This document shows positions 38,601 through 49,500 of a stretch of DNA of 64,000 bases, piece after piece. Source of the stretch: Argopecten irradians (lineage: Eukaryota; Mollusca; Bivalvia; Pectinida; Pectinidae); contig NC_091134.1 of assembly GCF_041381155.1 (NCBI RefSeq), positions 10,510,755 to 10,574,754 of the forward strand, read 5' to 3'. Each line of letters begins with the position of its first letter. The first letter of the stretch is position 1. The notes beneath the pieces are model-generated. The model was not told the DNA's origin. It was given only the letters and a program-made list of their open reading frames with translations, and made no database searches. Position numbers and translations under genes: made by a program.

Positions 38601-40220
38601 CCTCTAACTTATATTAATGAACTCATTTAAACTACTTGGGATATTTACAAATAGGAATAGTTACCAAAGAAAAACAAAAAGTTCCCATCAGTAAGCAGAT
38701 CACAAATCCGAGTATCCTTTGTTTCTTGGTCTGGAAAAAAAATAATAAATTTGCAAAATATTTGAATATTTCAAAACAAATTTAATCTGTGGTCCAAGGT
38801 TTGACTCACTGCAGCAAATAGCTATCTAATTTACATGAAACATGTACATGTACACTATATCTTGGCCGCTTATAAATTATATATATGTAGTTATACAAAT
38901 CATATATGTGATCATGTGCTACAACCACAAGTTGCATGTTCACTAGAAGTGTTAATATTTGAGATATTGGCATTCCTTTTTTCACATGGTCCATAAACAA
39001 TAAATTCAAGATATAATTAGATTATTATTATATGTACATGTAAACACTAGCAGTGACAGTATACCGATAGAAACATTTTTATTTTATCAATTGAATTCCA
39101 AGGACAGGGCTTTTCTTCAGCATGAATTATAATTCGAAAGAAATTGGCTCCCTTCCCATTGGCAAAGCCTCTAATTTTTTTCCCAATTTAATTTTAGCTT
39201 TAATTTCCCAAAATTAAAGTTACATGAATCTATTTAAAAATTTTGGATGATGAAGTCACAATTAATAGAGACATCAATGTTGCGTATTTCAATTTGGAAT
39301 ATTAATGGAACCAAACATTTTCAAACATATTTCAGTTATATAATTATCAAGTAGTAAGAATAATTTTCATATTTAAATCAATATTTTAATAATATGAAAA
39401 TTATCAAAATATACTGTCTTGGTATCAATGACAAGATACTTAAAACTGAATAATATATTTTTCTGTGGAATAAAGGCTTTTAATTCATCTATCTGTGAAA
39501 GGAGCGGGTCAGTGTGGTTTGTACATATATAGTGTTTAATACGGTCTCTGTCACTGAGCTGACAGAGCATGCTTCTTTTGATCAGTTGGTAGAGCCGTAG
39601 TTTTTCACAACAGAGACCGGGGTTCGATTCCTGGTCAAGACATGTACTATGGAGAAGAATCATTTCTGTATTTTTTCCTGTTCTTCTACGCATACACACA
39701 TTGACGCCTAACAACTGGGCCCGTTCCTAATGATGAAATATGTAGTTATGTTACATACACTATAGACGTGACCTATCTTATGCATATACATGTATCATCA
39801 ATCATTAGGAACATTTAACGAGGCCCTGTGGTCAAATATTAATGCATTTTAAATAACCCATGGAAGGTGGTTAGATACACTCGGGTTGAGATATAGGTAA
39901 TCAAAGAAAAAAATTTCTCCCTGTTCTTCTACATGTCAAATGACTGTATATGTAGGTCTACAGCTGATTTACATGCATACAGGCATGTGTATTATTTGTG
40001 TTTACGTTACCAGACTGGGCAAGAGAGGATCCCTCTGTGCCTGAGAAAACCAGCTGTTAGCAACATCATCATTGTTTAGCGGCACTTCTTCCGATTTTCT
40101 AAATACATTTAACTTTCCTAAACTAAATCCACCAGAAGATTCCCTGTCGTCTGCTTCTGTAGACCCATTTGAAGAACCTCTTGATAAGTAGCTCTGCAAA
40201 TCCTTGTTCAACCCTGCCAT
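35659..40220 (-). CDS. SFT2D3: SFT2 domain-containing vesicle transport protein, SFT2D3 type, 6 exons
   Basis: A four-span Golgi/endosome membrane protein of the SFT2 family, linked in yeast to fusion of endosome-derived vesicles with the Golgi. Coding exons, in transcript order: 40220-40011, 38730-38665, 38359-38274, 36994-36876, 36172-36114, 35764-35659. The product is about 214 residues (human SFT2D3 is 215). The start MAGLNKDLQSYLSRG parallels the SFT2D3 N-terminus. A long soluble N-terminal part of about 70 residues precedes four hydrophobic segments with family motifs: QRILGFVICLLMG, LYIPLLVLKARKFAVLY, WGPMNHIKHLF, ERMPFTVAYFGTMFATLYF, ILALVWYIVSYIPGGQTG. All junctions are GT-AG. Exon 4 has one extra base in a run of five T (plus-strand A at 36947-36951); without it the family sequence is uninterrupted, so it is probably an assembly error. 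It is head to head with PLEKHM2. Confidence 0.93.
37668..38010 (-). mobile_element. TTAA MITE, copy 4, reversed, in SFT2D3 intron 3
   Basis: Begins AGATGCTCCACTGCTAACAA after TTCAA (a mutated TTAA). It continues with the reverse complement of the 3820 copy (TTACTTTACACCATTACCAC, ATTAATTGCATCCCG). The far terminal repeat is lost near 38010. Confidence 0.8.
39560..39640 (+). mobile_element. tRNA-derived SINE head
   Basis: A box TGATCAGTTGGTAGAG and B box GGTTCGATTCC are spaced as in a tRNA promoter. A matching acceptor stem is not evident, so this looks like a SINE rather than a working tRNA. It lies in SFT2D3 intron 1. Confidence 0.6.
39717..39827. repeat. short inverted-repeat element
   Basis: GTTCCTAATGATGA at the left and TCATCAATCATTAGGAAC at the right are inverted, with GGGCCC and GAGGCCC outside them. 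It is about 110 bp with no coding content. Confidence 0.45.
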
Positions 40221-40539
40221 GTTGGAAGAAATATGTTACTTTACACAAGCTATATCAAAACAACAATAAGGGATATGTAGAGAACTTATATCATTTATAT
40301 ATATTTCTGATGAATGAAAGCATCTTAAATAAGAATAATTAAGACAGTTAATTTGATGATATTTATACGCTAATATATTTAAAACTTGTTTTGTCTGATA
40401 AGAGCAGAAAATAAAATTCGAAAATACGACCAATTCGATTTCTTGTGCTAAGTAATATATGTAGGCGGAAGTGTCTGCTCTCACCTGACAGGAAAGTCTT
40501 GTTTTGTTTTTAAAATGTGAAAAAATACTTTTGACCGTG
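40221..40539. promoter_or_regulatory. shared (bidirectional) promoter of SFT2D3 and PLEKHM2
   Basis: Only 319 bp separate the two divergent start codons, so both 5' UTRs and promoters must lie here unless untranslated first exons exist elsewhere. GGCGGAAGTG at 40464-40473 is an ETS/GABP-type site, which is common in divergent housekeeping promoters. No TATA box is placed with confidence. Confidence 0.65.
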
Positions 40540-43500
40540 ATGGCTTCAGCACCGGAACGTCTCCGGTTAAAGGACAGAATTGTAGCTAATGTTGCCAAGT
40601 CGGTGAAGTCGGTAAGATTCCCCCAAAGATGTCTAAACGACCCCTAAGTAAATTTTGACAGTCACCGGCATCACATGATTATGATCACAAATCTACAAAT
40701 TAAAGTGCTGTGGACGCCGTTTTCGTTTATTCGGAACAACCGGTTCGACTGTTTGTTAAAGTCATTATTTCAAGTATAAATCCTGACGGACCTGTAGTTG
40801 TTTTATACATGCCTGTGAGGGCTTTGTCAAGGCACGTACGTCTAGATCTGTAAACAATATAAAACCACCAGGTCTGTCTTAAACAGGTTGGACACAACCC
40901 TGCATATGGGTAACAGTTACCCATTTGAGTAACAGTTAGTAGTAATCAATAAGTTACCTAATTAAGGAATTATGTAAAAAATAAAACGCATAATGTTGTT
41001 TTAAAAATTATTATTAAGAAAGGGTCACCATTATAATGTTTTAGAATATGCCTTAAAGATGCTCCACTGATGACAAATGGTATTTTTTCACTATTAAATA
41101 CAGCAGCAGACAATTTAGTATTTTTCTTTAGTTACAAAAGTTACTTACTTTACACCGTTACCACCATTGAAAAGTTTGAGCTTCTAATTTTACTTCAAGT
41201 TAAAAATAGGATTAATAATTAATTGCATCCCGAAAAAATTCTGTGGCACTCTATCCTTTATGGAATGAAATACTGATTGCGCATACACCAAAGGCAAAAT
41301 AAATCATATTATATATTATTTTATGTGTTAATTAGACATACATATACACAATTAAAAACCAATTATTGTTCAAATGATGAATATAATGTATGCTCTGTCG
41401 GCGGTGGAGCATCTTTAAAACTGATCTAATTAAAAAGATCTAAGATCCATTGACTACAGTGTATAGCCATTATGGAAATTCAGTCCAAGTGTCATGGTTG
41501 AATGAGTTTTTTACCTGTGTTCTATTATAGCACCATAGTAAGCAATGGAGTTGGTTTAGTTTGTGAGTTTTATCAAAATTGAGACAATGAAGTTTATCCC
41601 ATTTTGATTAAATTATGATTAATAATGTACTAAGTTATGTTTGTAATGCATGGTGCCATGTCAAAAATTATTACGCCCTTTTTTTATAAAAAAAGTTTAA
41701 AACAACTTCATGCATTCTTCTTACACAAAATTCCTCATTTGGTTAACTTATTGATTACTCAAACAGGTAACTGTTACTCAAATGGGTAGCTGTTTACCCA
41801 TATGCAGGGTTGTGCTCAACCTGTTTAATTCATAAACGAAAAACTAGGTCCAACCAGTCAAACTGTATAATCACAAACGCCCTATATTCTTCTTCTTTGC
41901 AATGTATAGGTGTACCTGGCTTGTTTCATAAAATGAGCCAGGTACTTATGGACCGTCAATTTTGGCGATTTATGTCTGTATATCTATAGAGATTGGCACA
42001 GTATAATGGCATATGAAAAGTTATGGACAGTGACTGAAAGTGAAGGATTTTTTTGTTAATTTTTGTGCAGCTACTGTGCAGCTTAGATAAAATATCTAGA
42101 AACATTTTAGGAGAATACAGGAATACTTTTGGTAAACCATATTAGATTTGAAATTTCATGTTTATCTACCCTTTCACTCCAGCCTCTACCCAAACTATAT
42201 TTTTGATATTTTTATTGGTACACATACATTTTTTTCATACCAAAATATTTTTCATAGATCTAGTTTCATGAGAAAACAATAACATTATATATTTATCATT
42301 TCCTTTCTTATTATTACAATAACATATTATGAGTAATGTAATTAGCTCGCCTATTCGAAGAATAGGGGAGCTAATGTTGTCACCCCGAGTAATGGGCGTC
42401 TAATGGCATCGGCGTCAGCGTTGGCGTCCCATTTCACGTTAAAGTTTTTGAGCAAGTTTCTGTTTCGTCAATTGTTTAAGCTTAAGTCATCATAAATGTT
42501 TATGATTTTATTTTCCTAAGGTGTATGGATGCTGAACGTGATAATACAACCAATTTGGGACCCCTTTAGGTTTTTTTTGAGTCTGTTAATTTGTCATATT
42601 TCCACGTTAAAGTATTTTGAGCAAGTTTCTATTTTGTCTATTGTTTAAGCTTAAGTCATCATAAATGTTTATGATTTTATTTTCCTAATGTGTATGGATG
42701 CTGAACGTGATAATACAACCAATTTGGGGCCCTTTAGGGGTTTTTTGAGTGTGTTTATTTGTCATATTTCCATGTTAAAGTTTTTGAGCAAGTTTCTATT
42801 TTGTCAATTGTTTAAGCATAAGTCATCATAAATGTTTTATGATTTTATTTTCCTAATGTGAATGGATGCTGAACGTGATAATACAACCAATTTGGGGCCC
42901 TTTAGGTAATTTTTTTGAGTCTGTTAATTTGTCATATTTCCATGTTTAAATAGTAAATACTTGAACATCAACTTCTTTTGAATAGGCGAGCTTTGCTGTT
43001 TTCCAACAGCTCTTGTTTAATTTTGAGAACTTAGCTAATTTAGTTAATAATTTTTTTTTGAAAAACCAGAAATTGTACGTAACTGAGTATATATAATGTT
43101 GCTACTGTACACCCTAGTTCATTTACATAGGGACATCAAAAGGCAGACAAATTAGTATGGGTGATCTTATGATCTAACTGAATGATATGCCTACCGTGTA
43201 TATGTCTAGATCTGCTACCAACTCTAGTTTTAAATATAATTTTAATAACGATTGTTAAAGAGTGTGAAAACCAATTTAATATTTGACCGAATTGCAATTT
43301 CATATATAATTCATTTTAATATAATCTAAAAACATTAACAATGCTGTTCCAATAAGAGAATTAGAGAAATTAATGAAACAAAACTAATCAATACAGGAGC
43401 TTTATTGAGATCCCAAAATGACATGGGCATGGAAATTTATAGTTAAGCCTTTCTTCAGACTTATAAATTCAACCTTGAAGGAGGTTTACAGGCAAATTTT

Positions 43501-46500
43501 GACATGACCAAAGCTCTTTTCAGTTTATTCAGAGATTCAGGGAAATGCTGTTGAAAGTAAAATAAGAGTTTAATTTTTATACATTCTGTATCGGTATCCG
43601 ATTTTTATCAAAAATCATTCAGTTGATTATTCCGTTTATTTAATAGATAATATAACAATATCAATTTGATTTCCATCACTATAGATATCATATATCTTTA
43701 TCAGGCTCCAAGATTTATACAAGTTTATAATTAATTGTTCTGTAAAAAGCTTAATATATATTATATTGCTAAAAAAATGTTCTTCAGAATAACACTGTTT
43801 TAAAAATGATTAACACCAATGTTCAATGGGTGTGTCAAATACATATGTATATATAAACTGAAAATATTTGCTAATGAACACAATATTTATTCAAAGTGAT
43901 GTATAAAAAGGCTTGATTATGATGGTAGTGACAATTTTTGAGTGGCTATAAGTTAGTAATTAAATGCAGTGATTATATACATGTATACGGTCAAATTAAT
44001 TCAAAGTGCAACATGTATAAAAAAAACCCATTCAATTATGTGTTAAAAAGGTAGTGATTACCAGGCCTAGGATGGATGGAAGATTGACCTACATTATAAA
44101 TTGAATGTGTCTTTATTTTTTATTGTGATGATATCAGATTCAAGAATACCAAATAGCATGTGGTTGTGGAGAGGATCCAGTGTATCTGACAAATAATGAC
44201 CGGCCATGTCAGCGACTTACTGAGAACTTTGATCATGTCTTTCTCCATGGGTAAGATACTTATATATGATCATGATACAGTAAAGTACATAATATATTCT
44301 TGAGAGTAAATGGTGAAGTGATTTCCTTAATCATAAATGTCAGGGACATGTACCATTTTAAAACTGGGAAAAATTTACAATGTATTTTTCTTGAGATACA
44401 TGTATATTTTAGAGAATTTTCCTTTTATTTTAGAAAATATTTACATAAAAATGGGGGGAAAAAAGCAAAATTTCTCAAGGGGAAGGGGCCTTTATTCAGC
44501 CCTAAATGTACCTAAAATATCACTGCAATGTGATTATCTACTTAAAATTTTAAGTACTTTTCATAATGAATTCGTGCTTTTCAACACTTTCCTTCAAATT
44601 AAAATCTAAAAAGTACATTTAAATACATTACTACATAAACTACAATAATTGTCATGTCAAACTGCACCATGCAGGAAAATATTTTCCAAATTGTTGTTCC
44701 TAATCTTTGTCAGGCCAATATTGTCCTAAATAAGAAGTTTACAGATTTAGTTATAGCTGAAATGAAGACTAACAAATGATAGAAAAATTGTTGGTAATTG
44801 TGATTACATTTATATGTAGACGAAACAGATGAGAATGAGGTTAGAGGACTCACAGAATTAATTTGTATTACAGTCTACGACACATTAATTACGGTTACTG
44901 GAAAGTGGTGAAGGACTTTACCAGGAAGGATGCTGTTAAGGAGATAAGTCGACTTCGCAATATTACCACAGATCTTGGTCGAGGTAACTATTTATAAAGG
45001 AGATCAGTCATTTCTGTAATATCACTACATATCTTGGTCAAGTTTTAATTACCATCTGGAAATTATAAAAGGTAGACTGTGTCTCATGTCAACAAATTCA
45101 TATTTTAAGCAATAGAAATAAAAATGCACAAAATTCATTTTTTAGATATGGAAAAAACACCCAATACAGTTTGTAATTTGATGTTGTAATTATATAATCT
45201 ATGTGGACATTATGCCTTCCAGTGAGAAAATGTGATTTTGTCATTATACACAGCAGATAAGAGTATTTGCAATATACTAATCTTTCATAAATAAAAACAA
45301 AAATTGATATGAATTCTGTGTTCTGTTTTTTTATAGGGAGAGCCTGGCTGATGATGACTTTAAATGAATGCGTCCTTGAAAGTTACATCAGATGTTATCT
45401 AGACAACAAAAAACTAGTCAAAAAACATTATGTACGGGAAGCATTTGTCCTTGACGAGCAGGTACAGAAATAGATTGGGGCACTAATATGGCATACTCCC
45501 TTAGTTATTTAACAGTGATGTATACCAGGCATAATACTAGGCATGTCCTTATATCCGAGTCAATAATGCAATTAAATGTACTTGGAATTCCAAAAGATGT
45601 ATCACACTTGTCTTAAGGGATTATCTCTGAACTTCAAAATTCCTCATGTTGGTTTTCCTTTACAGTTATCGACATTCCTCTTTCCTGATTTTGAAGACCC
45701 ATTTTACAAAATAAGACATAACTTGAAATCAATACTGTAGTCATTTAATGAACACTTTATATTCTTCCATACCACAAGTACAAAAACAAAAGAACAAAAT
45801 AATTTTCATTTTAATATTTATTTTGCTCCTTTGATTAGAAGACCTTTAAGTGAATTATCTCCCCTGTACAGTTGGGTCATATCTTACTACGTATGGATTT
45901 GACAAGTTGGTTTTACTTAATATGGTAACAAATTATACCTCAATTTCATTACAGAGGATGAATGTTCTACTGACCTTGACCTCAGGTCTTGAGTATGCCA
46001 TCTTTCAGCTTGACTTCGTATGTATTATTCATCATTGACTTTTTGAAAAATATTCTTATTAACATTGATCAGAATTTTTACACTGATATTTCACAGTTAA
46101 CATTGATTAATCGTACCTGACATTTGGTGCAACATTGTATAGGATCATGTTTACATGTTAATTATGCTGTTAAATCTTGTTTATTTTCAAGTGTGAGTTA
46201 ACAAAAGTCAATTATTGCTGTTTTAGGATGTGCCCTACCTTGACCTTGGGACATATCCACCAGGCAGTCGGTCAAGGACAAGTTCAGCCAATTCGGCTAC
46301 ACAGGAGGATGACCATCTGTCTTTGTGTAGTATGGACAGTTTCACATCTCCAAGGGCACGTAATTCAGTAAGTTACTCCGCTCAAAGGGCACACAATTCA
46401 GTAATTTACTCTGTTCCAAGGGCATGTAATTCAGTTAGTTACTTCGCTCCAAGGGCACACAATTCAGTAATTTACTCCGCTCCAAGGGCACATAATTCAG

Positions 46501-49500
46501 TTAGTTACTCCGCTCCAAGGGCACACAATTCAGTAATTTACTCCGCTCTCCAATGGCAGTATTTCAGTAAGTTATTCCGGTCCAAGGGCACGTAATTCAG
46601 TAATTTACTCTGCTGCAAGGGCTCGTAATTTAGTAAGTTAGGGTGCTGGTAATATATGGCTATTAATTGGCGCATCTCAAGCTAACAGCTTAAGCTTGTG
46701 TCAATGGGGAATACAGAAAGTCTGTTAATTCTGAAATTTTAAACATGGATTAAATGTACAGGAGTAAAATCCCTCTTATTCTTTCATTTTTACTGTGCAT
46801 ACAGTCACATGAAAATATGATGGCATATATGAATTATAAGTTATGTTGTTGATCATAACAAAATGTTTTAACTGGTTTTATATTAACGAAGGTGATATGT
46901 TAGATATATGTGTAAAACACTGACTTCAACACCCAGAAAAAATCTTCTTTTTAGCTCTGTCAGTTGAGATTTATTACATATTATAAGACAAAATCTGGTC
47001 TTTGGTTTTATTTCGTTAATTCAAGTCAAAGAAATAACTTTACCTCAATTATAAATGTGATATGTAACATGCCTAACATTTAATTTAAACACATATTTAA
47101 TGTTTTCTGACAAATGTAAATTCTGTTTCTCTCTAGTCGTTCACCAGTGCTGTAGATTACACAGGTAAAGGTCGTAACGAGAGTGACACACACAGCCAGA
47201 ACGGTGAGGAGGCTAGTCATTCTAAAGCAGGATCAGTCGACTCAGGAATACTGGTGAATGATCGAGACAGCCATATGGACAGCAAAAGGTCAAGTTTCCA
47301 TAGAGGTCACGATCGTGAGCTCTCATTGGAAGAACACGAGGAGGAGTTGAAAGTTATCCGTGTGTCTGCTGGTAGGAAAAAGAAAAAGTCAGGGAAGAAA
47401 AGTCATAAAGTGCACAGAGAGGAAGTTAAGGAAGATGTGCCTAAACAAACAGCCCCAGACCATTCCCAGTCTCAGAATTCATGGTTGTCCCACGAACCAA
47501 GTTTATCTGAGATATTAGATTTTGATGATAGAGATTACAGTAAACTTCCTGACCGTTCACCAGGTGATGGGATGGAGAGTAGTCAGGATTCATTAGATGT
47601 GAACCTTGTACAGCATGGAAATGACAGGACAAAGGTCATGGAGAATTATAACATTGCATTTGTAGACATGAGTAAGGAGGACTCGGACTATAATATATAC
47701 AAACATACACCCATACAGAACTCACAGTCAGACTATTTTAATGTGTATAAAGATTCTCAAAATTCTCAAATAGTATCCGCACAGGGGGGTTCCATAGAAC
47801 AACAAGCCTTAGATTTAGCTGCTGCAAGTTCAAAATCTAGTGAAAATAAAACTGGAGTTATGTCCCCTGAAAATGATTCACTAGCGAAAGTTCATGTGAT
47901 TATGGAGAAAACAGAGAGTATAGAAACATTAGAGAAAGACATGGAAAAGTTGTCAACAGAACTGAAAAGAATTTCACCTGTTCATGAAGATAAGGAATTA
48001 ATTAATGACATGGGTGTAAGGAAAACAGATGATACTGTTGTTGATTTGCAACAGGACAGTGATGAGAAAAACTCAGAAATACAAACTTTTGGTGCTGAAA
48101 CTTCATCTTCTCATATACAATCCGAGGTGGATGGGAAAAGTGCAATATATTCATCATCACCTACTCAGAAATCGGCAACATCTGAAATGCAAGATCGTGT
48201 GGATGACATGCTGAGCCAGTCAAATCCTGACCTCCACCCCCGTATGTTTGAAGAGGAGCCAGAGGACATTGATATTGAGAATGGAAATGTTTTGGAGGAT
48301 GAGGAAGAAACAATAGCTGGAGAAGTCAGGTAAATATGTCCGAGTAATTATTGTACAGTGTTTATTCTCATTCATTGTCATTGCTCAATAAACTGGAACT
48401 TAAATTTTAGTGTGAAAGGATCTTAATGTCTTGAACCATAATCGGATTCACACATGTATTAAACTAGTTCTACTGGTGATTACCGGTACAACAAATGGGT
48501 CGGGAAAGAAAATCATGTATCATGGGGTAAAAAACATGGTATAATACATGTATATATCTAGTTCAGATAAACCATGTTGTGTGCTGTATTGTTTTCACAC
48601 AATCCACCTGGGTCCAGGCTCATAAGAAGAACTGTTTTGATGTTTCATTCACCATTTCAAATCTACATTAGATAATAATCAGTATATATTATTATTCTTC
48701 AGATTGAACAACAATACAAAGCTCTACCTGATGTTAGATGTATTTGATGATTCAGACGAGGAGTTCATCAAGGTAAGGATTATTTCTAGATTTTGATAAA
48801 GTTTGGTAATGACTGTATTAGTCACGTAAAGAAACTATTTAAGTCATACAATTTTAAAACTGTGGCCATTTTATGAATTTGTATGCCTCCTTCAGTACTT
48901 ACAGTACTTTGATTAAATAATATCAACATAAAAAGAAACTAAATGGTATTAATAATGCCTTCATCTGTTTGGAAAACAGATCTCTGTTAAAATGAATGTT
49001 TCCAAGGTGGTTCCTAATTGTAACGTGATAATAACAATACAGACAGTTTTTTATAAGGATGAGGTAACATATCAAACACTCTGATCAATGTATCATTTAT
49101 TTGGGGGGGGGGGGAGCAATTTGATCTTTGGGGAATACCTCACAGTCTTGGAGAAAATTTGAGTGTATATATATATGTTTTACAGGCCTTTGCCACGCGG
49201 ACTGGACACACGGAAGGAGAGGCTAACACTGTGTTTTTGTTGGTCACTAATCGTGCTCTTCACCTCCTGTCTCAGACTCAGAGTGATCACCACTTTGTCA
49301 AGGATTCCTCCATCCCATACCAACAACTCGACTACATCTCAGTAATGTATCAAAATATCAACTGTAACATGTACTTCAGGGTCCCATTATATGTTATCAC
49401 TGGCCCTCCCTCTGTGGGTTTCAAGTTCAAAACCCATGTGTGGCAGTTACCATGTACCGACTGTAGGCCTGTGGTTTTTCCCAGTGCTTTAGCTTTCCTT

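Larger units (their letters stand above)
40709..41890. repeat. family N repeat split by an inserted element
   Basis: The left half (to TTAA at 40879-40882) and right half (from TTAA at 41825-41828) together match the uninterrupted copy at 3587-3800. The 942-bp element between them is a later insertion. It lies in PLEKHM2 intron 1. Confidence 0.8.

Noticed and set aside
39560-39640. A functional tRNA gene
   Set aside because: Internal promoter boxes are good, but the flanking acceptor stem is missing by eye.
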